From Gemmobacter lanyuensis (GTDB lineage Bacteria; Pseudomonadota; Alphaproteobacteria; Rhodobacterales; Rhodobacteraceae): DNA of 64,000 nt. Of the stretch, positions 37,647-46,649 are shown in pieces (position 1 is the stretch's first letter; every line of letters starts with the position of its first letter). Made by a program: the position numbers and the translations under genes. The notes beneath the pieces are model-generated. The model was not told the DNA's origin. It made no database searches and saw only the letters and a list, made by a program, of their open reading frames with translations. The DNA is taken from the NCBI RefSeq assembly GCF_014652355.1, contig NZ_BMYQ01000001.1, forward strand, positions 742,180 to 806,179, given 5' to 3'.

Positions 37647-38999
37647 ATGTCGGTTTCTCTTGTCATTCTCGCCGCGGGCCAGGGCACGCGGATGAATTCC
37701 GACCTGCCGAAGGTGCTGCACAAGGTTGCCGGGGCGCCGCTTCTGCACCATGCCATGCAGGCCGGGGCCGCCCTTGCGCCCGAAAAGGTGATCGTGGTGG
37801 CCGGTCACGGCGCCGAGGCCGTGTCCAAGGCCGCCCGCGCCTGGGATGACAGCTGCGAGATCGTGGTGCAGGACGAACAGCTCGGCACCGCCCATGCCGT
37901 CGCGCAGGCCGCCCCCCTGCTGACCGAGGCGCGCGGCGATTGCGTCGTGCTTTACGGCGACACCCCCTTCATCCGACCCGAAACGCTGGAAGCCATGCGC
38001 GAGGCCCGCGCCCGCCATGCCGTCGTCGTGCTGGGATTCGAGGCCGCCGATCCGGGCCGTTATGGCCGCCTGATCACCAATGGCGATCAGTTGGAGCGCA
38101 TCGTCGAATTCAAGGACGCGACCGAGGCCGAACGCGCCATCACGCTTTGCAATTCGGGGGTGATCTGCGCGGATGTGCAGACGCTGTTCAGCCTGATTTC
38201 GGCCGTGGGCAATGACAATGCGGCGGGCGAATATTACCTGACCGACATCGTGGCGCTGGCCCGCGCGCGCGGCCTTTCGGCCGGTGTCGTCACCTGCTCC
38301 GAGGCCGAGACGATGGGCGTCAATACCCGCGCCCAGCTGGCCGAGGCCGAGGCCGCCTTCCAGACCCGCGCCCGCGCCGATGCGCTGGAAAACGGTGTCA
38401 CCCTCACCGCGCCCGAAACCGTGTTCCTGTCGCTGGATACCGTGATCGGGCGGGATGCGATCATCGGGCCGAATGTGGTTTTCGGCCCCGGCGTGACCAT
38501 CGAAAGCGGCGCGGAAATCAAGGCTTTCTGCCATCTGGAAGGCTGCCATGTGTCGCGCGGCGCCGATGTCGGCCCCTTTGCCCGCCTGCGCCCCGGCGCG
38601 GAACTGGCGGAATTCGTCCATGTCGGCAATTTCGTCGAGATCAAGAATGCCATTCTGGACGAGGGCGTGAAGGTCGGCCACCTGACCTATCTGGGCGATG
38701 CTGATGTGGGCGAACATACCAATATCGGCGCGGGCACCGTCACCTGCAATTATGACGGGGTGAACAAGCACCGCACGCGCATCGGCAAACGGGCCTTCAT
38801 CGGGTCGGATACCATGCTGGTCGCGCCGGTCAGCGTGGGCGACGGCGCGATGACGGGGTCAGGCTCGGTCATCACCGAGGATGTGCCGGCCGAGGCGGTC
38901 GCGCTTGCGCGGGCAAAGCAGGTGGTGAAGCCGGGTCTCGCGCCGCGGCTCTTTGAGATGTATCGGGCCATCAAGGCCAAGCGCCAGAAAGGCGAATGA
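37647..38999 (+). CDS. glmU: Bifunctional UDP-N-acetylglucosamine pyrophosphorylase / GlcN-1-P acetyltransferase
   Basis: A 450-residue enzyme that acetylates glucosamine-1-phosphate and then forms UDP-GlcNAc, the precursor of peptidoglycan and LPS. The N-terminal uridyltransferase has LAAGQGTRMNSDLPKVLH and YGDTPFI. The C-terminal left-handed beta-helix has hexapeptide repeats (VIGRDAIIGPNVVFGPGVTI) and TVTCNYDGVNKHRT. A purine-rich AAGGAAAGGGG precedes the ATG. glmS starts 1 bp after the stop, so the two steps are co-expressed. Confidence 0.97.
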   Translation: MSVSLVILAAGQGTRMNSDLPKVLHKVAGAPLLHHAMQAGAALAPEKVIVVAGHGAEAVSKAARAWDDSCEIVVQDEQLGTAHAVAQAAPLLTEARGDCVVLYGDTPFIRPETLEAMREARARHAVVVLGFEAADPGRYGRLITNGDQLERIVEFKDATEAERAITLCNSGVICADVQTLFSLISAVGNDNAAGEYYLTDIVALARARGLSAGVVTCSEAETMGVNTRAQLAEAEAAFQTRARADALENGVTLTAPETVFLSLDTVIGRDAIIGPNVVFGPGVTIESGAEIKAFCHLEGCHVSRGADVGPFARLRPGAELAEFVHVGNFVEIKNAILDEGVKVGHLTYLGDADVGEHTNIGAGTVTCNYDGVNKHRTRIGKRAFIGSDTMLVAPVSVGDGAMTGSGSVITEDVPAEAVALARAKQVVKPGLAPRLFEMYRAIKAKRQKGE

Positions 39000-39000
39000 C

Positions 39001-40815
39001 ATGTGCGGGATTGTTGGGGTTCTGGGCAACCATCAGGTGGCGCCGCTGCTGGTCGAGGCGCTGAAGCGTCTGGAATATCGCGGCTATGACAGCGCGGGGA
39101 TCGCGACGGTCAATGACGGCCGTCTGGATCGCCGCCGCGCGGTGGGCAAGCTGCAAAACCTGTCGGACCTGCTGGTGCATGAACCGCTCGCCGGGCGGGC
39201 CGGGATCGGCCATACCCGCTGGGCCACCCATGGCGCGGCGACCGTGGCCAATGCCCACCCCCACCGCGCCGGCGCCGTGGCCGTTGTCCATAACGGCATC
39301 ATCGAGAATTTCCGCGAACTGCGGGCCGAGCTGACCGCCGCGGGCTACAGCTTTGAATCCGAAACCGATACCGAAACCATCGCCCTGCTGATGCGCCATG
39401 CGCTGGCCGATGGCAAAACCCCGCAAGAGGCCGCGGCCGAAATCCTGCCGCGGCTGCACGGCGCTTTCGCGCTGTGCTTCCTCTTTGAAGGCGAAGATGA
39501 TCTGATGATCTGCGCCCGCAAGGGCAGCCCGCTTGCCATTGGCCATGGCGAGGGCGAGATGTTCGTGGGATCGGATGCCATCGCCCTTGCCCCCATGACC
39601 GACCGCGTCACCTATCTTGAGGAAGGCGACTGGGCCGTCATCACCCGCAAGGGGGCCGAGATTTTCGACGCCGAGAACCGCCGCGCCAATCGCGCGATGA
39701 CGCGCATCCAGGTCGATGCCACGCGGATCGAAAAGGCGGGCTACAAGCATTTCATGGCCAAGGAAATCGCCGAACAGCCGGTGGTCTTGGCCGATGCGCT
39801 GAAACATTACACCACGGGCGGCGCCATCACCCTGCCTGAGGGGCTTGATTTCGCGGGCGTGGACCGGCTGACCATGGTGGCCTGCGGCACGGCCTCTTAC
39901 GCCTGCCATGTGGCGAAATACTGGTTTGAAAGCCTCGCCGGGCTACCCTGCGACATCGATATCGCGTCGGAATTCCGCTACCGCGAACCGCCACTGTCGG
40001 AAAAGGGCTGGGCGCTGTTCGTCAGCCAGTCGGGTGAGACCGCCGATACGCTGGCCGCGCTGCGCTATGCGCGTGACAAAGTGGCACGGATCCTGTCGAT
40101 CGTGAATGTGACCACCTCGTCCATCGCGCGGGAAAGCGACCTGGCGCTGCCGATCCTTGCCGGGGTCGAGGTGGGCGTGGCCTCGACCAAGGCCTTTACC
40201 TGCCAGTTGGCGGTTCTGGCGCTGCTCGCGCTCAAGGCGGGGTTTGACCGTGGTCGGCTGACGGCGGATCAGGTCGCCGACCATCTGGCGACCTTCCGTC
40301 TGCTGCCGGGGCTGATGAACCATGCCATCGGCCTTGCGCCCGAGATCGAGAAGCTGGCCGAACAGCTGGCCGAGGCACAGGACGTGCTGTTCCTGGGCCG
40401 GGGTGCGATGTTCCCGCTGGCGCTGGAGGGGGCGCTGAAGCTCAAGGAAATCAGCTATATCCACGCCGAGGGCTATGCCTCGGGCGAACTGAAGCACGGC
40501 CCCATCGCGCTGATCGACAACCGCGTGCCGGTGGTGGTGCTGGCCCCGCGTGACCATTTGTTCGAAAAGACCGTCTCGAACATGCAAGAGGTGATGGCGC
40601 GGCACGGGAAGGTGCTGCTCATGTCCGACGCGGCGGGTGTCGCCGAGGCAGGGGCGGGCTGCTGGAAAACGCTGACCTTGCCGCAAGTGCCCGATCTGCT
40701 GGCGCCGATCCTCTATGCGATCCCGGCGCAATTGCTGGCCTATCACACGGCCATTGCGAAGGGGACGGATGTGGACCAGCCGCGCAACCTTGCGAAATCC
40801 GTGACGGTGGAGTGA
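39001..40815 (+). CDS. glmS: Glutamine-fructose-6-phosphate aminotransferase (isomerizing)
   Basis: A 604-residue enzyme making glucosamine-6-phosphate from fructose-6-phosphate and glutamine. The N-terminal Cys nucleophile is in MCGIVGVLGN. The glutaminase motifs are GIGHTRWATHG and HNGIIEN. Two SIS domains follow (VACGTASYACHVAKYW, VASTKAFTCQ), and the C-terminus is LAKSVTVE. The length is standard. No glmS-type riboswitch is expected, since the gene follows glmU by 1 bp. Confidence 0.98.
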   Translation: MCGIVGVLGNHQVAPLLVEALKRLEYRGYDSAGIATVNDGRLDRRRAVGKLQNLSDLLVHEPLAGRAGIGHTRWATHGAATVANAHPHRAGAVAVVHNGIIENFRELRAELTAAGYSFESETDTETIALLMRHALADGKTPQEAAAEILPRLHGAFALCFLFEGEDDLMICARKGSPLAIGHGEGEMFVGSDAIALAPMTDRVTYLEEGDWAVITRKGAEIFDAENRRANRAMTRIQVDATRIEKAGYKHFMAKEIAEQPVVLADALKHYTTGGAITLPEGLDFAGVDRLTMVACGTASYACHVAKYWFESLAGLPCDIDIASEFRYREPPLSEKGWALFVSQSGETADTLAALRYARDKVARILSIVNVTTSSIARESDLALPILAGVEVGVASTKAFTCQLAVLALLALKAGFDRGRLTADQVADHLATFRLLPGLMNHAIGLAPEIEKLAEQLAEAQDVLFLGRGAMFPLALEGALKLKEISYIHAEGYASGELKHGPIALIDNRVPVVVLAPRDHLFEKTVSNMQEVMARHGKVLLMSDAAGVAEAGAGCWKTLTLPQVPDLLAPILYAIPAQLLAYHTAIAKGTDVDQPRNLAKSVTVE

Positions 40816-40816
40816 G

Positions 40817-41377
40817 ATGGCCAAGCAGTTCGCGGGCTTTGGGGCCGATCATCAGGCCTTCATCGCCGAACAGCCGGTCTATTTCGTGGCAACCAGCGCC
40901 CCCGACGCGCGCATCAACCTGTCGCCCAAGGGGATGGACAGCCTCCGCGTGATCGGCCCCAACCGGCTGATCTGGCTGAATGTCACCGGATCCGGGAACG
41001 AAACCGCGGCACATCTGCCGCGCGATCCGCGCATGACGGTGATGTGGTGCAGCTTCGGCACCCGCCCGCTGATCCTGCGGGCCTATGGCAGGGCGCGGGT
41101 GATCCATCGGGGCGATGGCGATTGGGCGGATCTGGCAGCGCAGCTGCCCGCCCTGCCCGGCGCGCGGCAGATCTTTGATCTGGCGGTGGATCTGGTGCAG
41201 ACCTCTTGCGGTTTCGCCGTGCCGCAGATGGAATCGGCACGTGAACGGCCGGTGCTGCGGACATGGGCAGAACAGAAAGGCCCCGAAGGCATTGCCGCCT
41301 ATTGGGACGAACGCAACCGGGTGTCGATCGACGGTCTGGCGACCGGGATCGAGGCCAATCTTGAGGGCGAGGCATGA
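40817..41377 (+). CDS. Pyridoxamine-5'-phosphate-oxidase-like flavin protein
   Basis: A 186-residue split-barrel protein. The first half reads FIAEQPVYFVATSAPDARINLSPKG-like (shown here in parts: YFVATSAP, INLSPKGMD) and NRLIWLNVTGSGNETAAHL, which fit an FMN-binding PNPOx-like fold. It does not look like true PdxH. The reaction is unknown. It begins 1 bp after the glmS stop and overlaps the next gene by 4 bp, so it is part of the glmU-glmS transcript. Confidence 0.85.
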   Translation: MAKQFAGFGADHQAFIAEQPVYFVATSAPDARINLSPKGMDSLRVIGPNRLIWLNVTGSGNETAAHLPRDPRMTVMWCSFGTRPLILRAYGRARVIHRGDGDWADLAAQLPALPGARQIFDLAVDLVQTSCGFAVPQMESARERPVLRTWAEQKGPEGIAAYWDERNRVSIDGLATGIEANLEGEA

Positions 41378-42147
41378 ACGGGACCGAAGGCGAGACCCCC
41401 CAGAGCGAGGATTGGAGCGACTGGGTCGAGGACGAGACCCCGCCCCCCGCCCCGGCACCGGACACGGCCGAGGCCGCGCTAGACCAGATCGCCGCCGCGG
41501 GCGACCCCGCCAAGGCGCCCGAGATGGCCGCCTATCACAAGGCCGAGCGGCGCTATCTGGGCACCCCAGTGCCCGCGATTGATGCGCTGACGCGCGACTG
41601 GCGTCTGGGTCTGGACCTTGAAGGGCGGCTCAAGCTTGCCGCCGGATTGTGGGACAGCAATGTACATGAGGGCCGCGTCGCCGCAGCCAAGCTGCTGACC
41701 CAGGCGCGCATCCGCCCCGATGACGGCGTCTGGGCGCTGATACAGGCTTGGGTGCCCGAGTTCGACGCCTGGGCCATCGCCGATCATGTGAGCAAGGCCG
41801 GAGAAAAGCGCATCATGGCCGATCTGGGGCGGCTGGATGCGGTGGAAGGCTGGATCGCAGCGCCGCTGATGTGGCAACGCCGGGCGGCGCTGGTGATGAC
41901 GCTGCCGCTGACCAAGCTGAATTTCCCCAAGCCGGCCGAGCTTGCCGCTCGGGAGCGGGTGCTGGGCTGGGCCGCGGCCATGGTCGGGGACCGGGACTGG
42001 TTCATCCAGAAGGCCATCGGCTGGTGGCTGCGCGAATTGTCAAAGCATGATCCCGTGCGGGTTCAGGCCTTTTTGGCCGAGCATGGGCCGGGATTGAAGG
42101 CCTTTGCCCGCAAGGAGGCCGCGCAATATCTGCCCAAGGCAGAGTGA
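41374..42147 (+). CDS. DNA alkylation repair-like (AlkD, HEAT-repeat) protein
   Basis: A 257-residue all-helical protein. After an acidic N-terminal 50 residues, the rest fits the AlkD/PF08713 HEAT-like superhelix: LWDSNVHEGRVAAAKLL, FDAWAIADHVSKAG, WRRRAALV-like MWQRRAALVM, and DWFIQKAIGWWLRELSKHDP near the end. AlkD-type enzymes excise alkylated bases, but many relatives are untested. The start overlaps the PNPOx-like gene by 4 bp. Repeat copy B follows the stop after 10 bp. Confidence 0.85.
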   Translation: MNGTEGETPQSEDWSDWVEDETPPPAPAPDTAEAALDQIAAAGDPAKAPEMAAYHKAERRYLGTPVPAIDALTRDWRLGLDLEGRLKLAAGLWDSNVHEGRVAAAKLLTQARIRPDDGVWALIQAWVPEFDAWAIADHVSKAGEKRIMADLGRLDAVEGWIAAPLMWQRRAALVMTLPLTKLNFPKPAELAARERVLGWAAAMVGDRDWFIQKAIGWWLRELSKHDPVRVQAFLAEHGPGLKAFARKEAAQYLPKAE

Positions 42148-42157
42148 GCGGAAGGGA

Positions 42158-42226
42158 GGGGGCTGTCTGCCCCCTCTGGGCCTTCGGCCCATTCACCCCC
42201 GAGGATATTTCCGGACAGAAAATGAG
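42158..42226 (+). repeat. GAGGATATTT two-hairpin repeat, copy B
   Basis: GGGGG-CTGTCTG-CCCCC, then GGGCC-TTC-GGCCC, then CCCCCGAGGATATTT and the tail CCGGACAGAAAATGAG. It begins 10 bp after the stop of the AlkD-like gene in the same orientation. Its tail matches that of copy A (GACAGAAAATG). Confidence 0.85.
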
Positions 42227-42301
42227 AGGCGTGGCGCCGGGGGGCGCAGGGGCGGCGCAATGCGCCTTGTCGCTGCGGGCGGGGGGGCGTAAAATCTGCC
42301 C

Positions 42302-43309
42302 ATGGAACCTGCGCCCCTGATTGACCCCTTTGCCCGCGCGATCCGATACCTGCGGGTATCGGTGACGGATCGCTGCGATTTCCGCTGTGTCTATTGCATG
42401 GCGGAGAACATGACCTTTCTGCCAAAGGCGGATCTTCTGACGTTGGAGGAATTGGACCGGATGTGTTCGACCTTCGTGCGGTTGGGGGTCGAGAAGTTGC
42501 GGATCACCGGCGGAGAGCCGCTGGTGCGCAAGGGCATCATGACGTTTTTTCGGGCCATGTCGCGGCATCTGGAGAGCGGGGCCTTGCAGGAGCTGACCGT
42601 GACGACCAACGGCAGCCAGCTTGCGCGCTATGCGAGGGAGCTGGTGGAGTGTGGTGTGGAGCGGATCAATGTCTCGCTCGATACGCTGGAGCCGGAGAAG
42701 TTTTCCCGCATCACGCGGTGGGGGCGGCTGGCGCAGGTGCTGGAGGGGATCGAGGCGGCGCGGGCGGCGGGGCTGCAGGTGAAGATCAATGCCGTGGCAC
42801 TGAAGGGCGTGAATGACGGCGAGCTGTTCCCCATCGTGGAATGGTGCGCGCGCGAGGGCCATGACCTGACCTTCATCGAGGTCATGCCGATGGGGGATCT
42901 GGGCGGCGAGGATCGGCTGGACCAGTATTGGTCGCTGCGGGAGCTGCGGGCCGAGCTGGCGGGGCGCTATACGCTGATCGATCTGCCGGATCGGACCGGG
43001 GGGCCTGCGCGCTATGTGCGGCTGGCCGAGACGGGCCAGCGGATCGGCTTTATCACGCCGATGACGCATAACTTCTGCGAAAGCTGCAACCGAGTGCGGC
43101 TGACCTGCACGGGGGAGTTGTTCATGTGTCTGGGGCAGGAGGATGTCGCCGATCTGCGCGGGCCGCTGCGGGCGAGTGCCGATGATGCGGCACTGGAACA
43201 GGCCATCCGGGCGGCGATTGCGCGCAAGCCCAAGGGCCATGATTTCGACTATTCGCGGCAGAAGGTGGCGGGGCAGATGTCGCGCCACATGAGCCACACG
43301 GGCGGTTAA
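42302..43309 (+). CDS. moaA: GTP 3',8-cyclase MoaA (molybdenum cofactor synthesis)
   Basis: A 335-residue radical-SAM enzyme that converts GTP to the first Moco intermediate. The N-terminal 4Fe-4S motif is CDFRCVYC, followed by the SAM region [12 protein letters not shown]. The C-terminal cluster Cys are in [14 protein letters not shown] and the catalytic Gly-Gly tail ends the protein (SHTGG). No moaC, moeA or other Moco genes adjoin it. Its 3' end overlaps the convergent LysM gene by 4 bp. The start at 42302 gives the usual N-terminus [19 protein letters not shown] (19-residue part). Confidence 0.97.
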   Translation: MEPAPLIDPFARAIRYLRVSVTDRCDFRCVYCMAENMTFLPKADLLTLEELDRMCSTFVRLGVEKLRITGGEPLVRKGIMTFFRAMSRHLESGALQELTVTTNGSQLARYARELVECGVERINVSLDTLEPEKFSRITRWGRLAQVLEGIEAARAAGLQVKINAVALKGVNDGELFPIVEWCAREGHDLTFIEVMPMGDLGGEDRLDQYWSLRELRAELAGRYTLIDLPDRTGGPARYVRLAETGQRIGFITPMTHNFCESCNRVRLTCTGELFMCLGQEDVADLRGPLRASADDAALEQAIRAAIARKPKGHDFDYSRQKVAGQMSRHMSHTGG

Positions 43310-44091
43310 GGCGCGGCGCGGTCAGGCAGGATGAGTGTCTGGCCCGGTTGCAGCTGATCGGGCGAGGCGAGATTGGGCTGGTTTGCCGCGAAGAGCGCCG
43401 GGAAAAGCGCGGCATCCCCGTAGAAGCGCAGCGCGATGGCGCCGAGGCTGTCACCGGGCTGCACGGTATAGCTGCTGTCCGGGATGCGGCGTTCGGGGCT
43501 TGGGCGCGGCGTGAAACCTGCGGCAATCCGGGCCTCTTGCACGAGGCTGGCCAGAAGCACCGCCGTATCAACCTGTCCGCTTGCGGTGACAAGGGCCGCG
43601 GGGACCGAAAGCTGGCCCTGCCCTGCGGCCTCATTCACGAGGGCGTCGATATAGGCGTCGGATTGACCTTCGCGCAGGGCCTGGGCCACCAGCCCCTCAA
43701 GCGAGGTGCCGGGGGTTTCGGGCAGGCCCCGCAGGCTGCGCAGGCCCGAAAGCGCGACGGAGGACAGCGCCTGATAATCCGTCCCTTCCGGGGTCTGTCC
43801 CTTGGGCAGCAGGGCCAGTTCCCGCAGGATGGCGGCAGTGGTCCGGCCAAGGGCTGCATCCCCCCCACGGACCAGCGGACGGCCGAGGCCGATCTGCCCC
43901 GGTGGTGCCACGGCGGCCAGCGCGGCGGCGGTCGAGGTGGACATGCCCACCGGTTCCGCGCCGGGCGGACTGCCTTCGGCAAAGATCGCGGCCAGATCGG
44001 GTTCGGGCGGCGACACGAAACTGGGCCCGCCGGTGATGACCCAGGCGATGCCGATGACGATCGTGAGGTAGACGAGGCTCATCCGGATCAT
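43306..44091 (-). CDS. Membrane-anchored LysM protein
   Basis: A 261-residue protein with an N-terminal membrane anchor ([17 protein letters not shown]), a long Ala/Pro/Leu-rich helical middle and a C-terminal LysM ([19 protein letters not shown] then [11 protein letters not shown]). It is periplasmic and probably binds peptidoglycan; no enzymatic domain is seen. Its ATG overlaps the rhodanese stop by 4 bp (ATGA), so the two are coupled. A second ATG 9 bp later is possible. Confidence 0.85.
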   Translation of the reverse strand: MIRMSLVYLTIVIGIAWVITGGPSFVSPPEPDLAAIFAEGSPPGAEPVGMSTSTAAALAAVAPPGQIGLGRPLVRGGDAALGRTTAAILRELALLPKGQTPEGTDYQALSSVALSGLRSLRGLPETPGTSLEGLVAQALREGQSDAYIDALVNEAAGQGQLSVPAALVTASGQVDTAVLLASLVQEARIAAGFTPRPSPERRIPDSSYTVQPGDSLGAIALRFYGDAALFPALFAANQPNLASPDQLQPGQTLILPDRAAP

Positions 44092-44759
44092 GGTGCGCCC
44101 CCACCAGCCTGGGCGAGGCTTTGATCCCGCGCCACGGTCAGGCCCAGCATCTGCCAATCCTGCATGCCGCCGCGATACCAATGCAGCCGGTCCACCGGAT
44201 AGCCAAGCGCGACCAGCGCATCGATAGCGCGCAGGGATTGATCGCTCCAGGCGCCATTACAGAAGAGAACCAGCTCCAGCGCGGCCGAGAAATCGAAATT
44301 GCTGCCCCCCAGTGGCCGGGCACCCAGGGCCACGAGGATATCGTTGCGAAAGGGGTTTTCGGCGGAAAGTGTCGCGAACGGCAAGTTCACGGCACCGGGG
44401 ATGCTGCCCTTGGCGAACCATTCCGGCAGGCGCGCGTCGATCAGCGCGCCCTGTCCGCCGGCGACGCGATCCTGCAGGAAGCGGATCACCTCAAGCTCGG
44501 CCACGGGGGTGACGCCGGTGATAGGCACCATGGGCTGGATGCAGAAAGGCGGGCAGGCGCGCGCGGTCTTGGTGAATTCGCCGCTCAGCTTGCTGGTGGG
44601 GTCGGTCGGGCGGCGAATGACGAAGTCCTGCCCGTTCAGGGAAAACCGCGCCTCGGGCAGGTCGGCGGTCAGGCGCACCTCATCAGCCGCCGCAGTCGAA
44701 ACCGCAGCCAAGCCTGCCAGAACCAGCACGAGATGTGTCAGACGTGACACGACCGGCAC
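44088..44759 (-). CDS. Secreted rhodanese-like protein
   Basis: A 223-residue protein with a signal peptide (LVLVLAGLAAVSTAAA) and a rhodanese domain at about residues 95-210. The active-site Cys is in LFCNGAWSDQS, and ALIDARLPEWFAKGSIPGAV contains the CH2A-like motif. The N-terminal part has two Cys (ARACPPFC). Periplasmic rhodaneses move sulfane sulfur or act in redox folding; the substrate is unknown. It is coupled to the LysM gene by a 4-bp overlap. Confidence 0.87.
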   Translation of the reverse strand: MPVVSRLTHLVLVLAGLAAVSTAAADEVRLTADLPEARFSLNGQDFVIRRPTDPTSKLSGEFTKTARACPPFCIQPMVPITGVTPVAELEVIRFLQDRVAGGQGALIDARLPEWFAKGSIPGAVNLPFATLSAENPFRNDILVALGARPLGGSNFDFSAALELVLFCNGAWSDQSLRAIDALVALGYPVDRLHWYRGGMQDWQMLGLTVARDQSLAQAGGGAP

Positions 44760-44845
44760 CCCTTACCACCCGTTGCGCGCAGGCCTGCCGCGCGTGACCG
44801 CATCGTCGCAAAAAAACCGGGCGAATTCAACCGGAACCGGGATGA

Positions 44846-45481
44846 TCAGCGCAGCTTCAGCTCGCCCGCCTCAACCCGCAGCCGGGTTTCGAACGCCTTG
44901 GAGATATGGGCCTTGAGCGCGGTATAGGCGGCATCCCCGTCGCGGGCGGCAATGGCGGCCACGATCGCCTCATGTTCCGAAAGGGCCACCTCGTCGCGCC
45001 CCTCGGCCGCGAAGGAGGTATTGGCCATCAGCGCCATGGACCGATGCACCAGATCAAGCTGCTGCACCAGAAAGCGGTTGTGGCTGGCCAGATGGATCTG
45101 CTTGTGGAACCGCTTGTTCGCACGGCTGAGCGCGCGGGGATCACCACCAAGGAGGGCGCGGTCTTCCTCGGCCATGGTTTTCAGGACGCGGATTTCCTCT
45201 TCGGTCGCGTGGCGCGCGGCAAGACGGGCGGCCAGCCCCTCAAGCTCGGTCCGGACGGCGTAAAGCTCGGCCAGCTGGTTGTGATCAAGGCTGGCCACGA
45301 TCAGGCTGCGGCCATCGCGGGTCAGCATGGACTGGGTTTCCAGCCGTTGCAGCGCCTCGCGCACCGGGGTGCGGGACACGCCCAGCCGTTCCGCCAGTTC
45401 CGATTCCACCAGCCGGTCGCCGGGCTTGTAGACGCCGGCTTCGATGGCCTCGAGGATGAGCGTATAGGCGTCTTTCTGCAC
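44846..45481 (-). CDS. GntR/FadR-type transcriptional regulator
   Basis: A 211-residue regulator. The N-terminal winged helix includes YKPGDRLVESELAERLGVSR and TPVREALQRLE. The C-terminal FCD ligand domain has the metal-binding His pattern (FHKQIHLASHN, SEHEAIVAAI). FCD regulators respond to carboxylic acids. No obvious catabolic target gene is adjacent, though a palindrome lies 17 bp upstream of the start. It reads away from the HAD gene. Confidence 0.92.
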   Translation of the reverse strand: MQKDAYTLILEAIEAGVYKPGDRLVESELAERLGVSRTPVREALQRLETQSMLTRDGRSLIVASLDHNQLAELYAVRTELEGLAARLAARHATEEEIRVLKTMAEEDRALLGGDPRALSRANKRFHKQIHLASHNRFLVQQLDLVHRSMALMANTSFAAEGRDEVALSEHEAIVAAIAARDGDAAYTALKAHISKAFETRLRVEAGELKLR

Positions 45482-45497
45482 GGGATGTCCCTTTGTC

Positions 45498-45513
45498 CTG
45501 TCTTGGGCGACAG
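45498..45513. promoter_or_regulatory. Candidate GntR operator
   Basis: CTGTC-TTGGGC-GACAG has perfect 5-bp arms and is 17 bp upstream of the GntR start, in the region divergent from the HAD nucleotidase gene. Self-regulation is inferred. Confidence 0.4.
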
Positions 45514-45625
45514 TAATGGCTGGGTGGCGCGCCTTTCAAGGGCGCGGGACGGCATTTCACGGCAAGGACCGACGCATTTGCCCCCGACCATTGTCGGCGG
45601 TGGGGTTTCGGGCTAGGTCCGGCCT

Positions 45626-46273
45626 ATGATGTCACAATCCTTCTCTCATGTCCGTCACTGGGTCTTTGACCTCGACAACACGCTTTATCCGCCGGCCGCG
45701 CGGCTCTTTGACCAGATCGAGGTCCGCATGACCGACTGGGTCATGCGCGTGGCCGCCGTGGACCGGCCCGAGGCGAACCGCCTGCGCCAGCATTACTGGA
45801 AGATGTATGGCACCACACTGGCGGGGCTGATGGCCGAACACCGGCTGGACCCGATGGATTACCTGCGCGACGTGCATGACATCCGCTTTGACGCACTGGA
45901 ACCCGACGCCGCGCTGGCGGGACATATCCGCGATCTGCCGGGGCGGCGGATCGTCTATACCAACGGCAGCGCACCCTATGCGGAACGCGTGCTGGAGGCG
46001 CGGGGCCTCAGCGGCTGTTTCGATGCGATCTATGGCGTTGAACATGCGGAATTCCGCCCCAAGCCGGAACGTGCGGCATTTGAGCACATCTTCGCGCTGG
46101 ATCGGCTGGACCCTGCACAGGCGGCGATGTTCGAGGATGATCCTCGAAATCTGGCCGTTCCGCATGAGCTGGGCATGAAAACCGTGCTGGTAGCGCCTGC
46201 CCCGGAACCTGGCGATCATATCCATCACCACACTGATGACCTGACAGGGTTCCTGGCGCGGCTGCGCGGCTGA
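45626..46273 (+). CDS. Pyrimidine 5'-nucleotidase-like HAD hydrolase
   Basis: A 215-residue HAD protein with motif I WVFDLDNTLYPP, motif II IVYTNGSAPYAERVL, motif III Lys in FRPKPERAAFEH and motif IV FEDDPRNLAVP. The DLDNTLYP form and YTNGS are typical of the SDT1/YjjG-like pyrimidine 5'-nucleotidase group, which dephosphorylates UMP or CMP. The exact substrate is not fixed. It is divergent from the GntR gene. Confidence 0.9.
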   Translation: MMSQSFSHVRHWVFDLDNTLYPPAARLFDQIEVRMTDWVMRVAAVDRPEANRLRQHYWKMYGTTLAGLMAEHRLDPMDYLRDVHDIRFDALEPDAALAGHIRDLPGRRIVYTNGSAPYAERVLEARGLSGCFDAIYGVEHAEFRPKPERAAFEHIFALDRLDPAQAAMFEDDPRNLAVPHELGMKTVLVAPAPEPGDHIHHHTDDLTGFLARLRG

Positions 46274-46349
46274 GACCTGCGACAAGATGCATCGTGGATT
46301 CGCCTTTTCGCGGGCCCCATATCCGGGCCACGCGAAACAGGAGAGCCCC

Positions 46350-46580
46350 ATGTCCACCCTTGCCCCCGCCGCCCCGACCGGCCTTGCCCGCCTGCCCCTG
46401 ATCGGTTTCATCGCCCGCGACATCGAGCGCGACATCAATGTGATCTTTTACCTGATCACCATTTTCGTGACGCTGGTCACGCTCGCGGTGATGCAGTGGG
46501 GTGTGGTCGCGCTGGCGATGACGGCACTGACCGCCGTGCCGGTGATGTTCATCATCCTGATTGCGATCACGCAGGGCTGA
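46350..46580 (+). CDS. Small two-helix membrane protein
   Basis: A 76-residue protein with two adjoining hydrophobic helices (VIFYLITIFVTLVTLAVM and VVALAMTALTAVPVMFII) after a short soluble N-terminus. CAGGAGAG precedes the ATG at 46350 and decides the start. No function is known to me. It lies 69 bp upstream of the UbiH-family gene in the same direction and may be co-transcribed. Confidence 0.72.
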   Translation: MSTLAPAAPTGLARLPLIGFIARDIERDINVIFYLITIFVTLVTLAVMQWGVVALAMTALTAVPVMFIILIAITQG

Positions 46581-46649
46581 TCTGACAAGCCGTCGCGTGG
46601 ACGCCTGTCGCGCTTTGCCCTATCTAACGGGAAAACGGAGGGCGGCCCA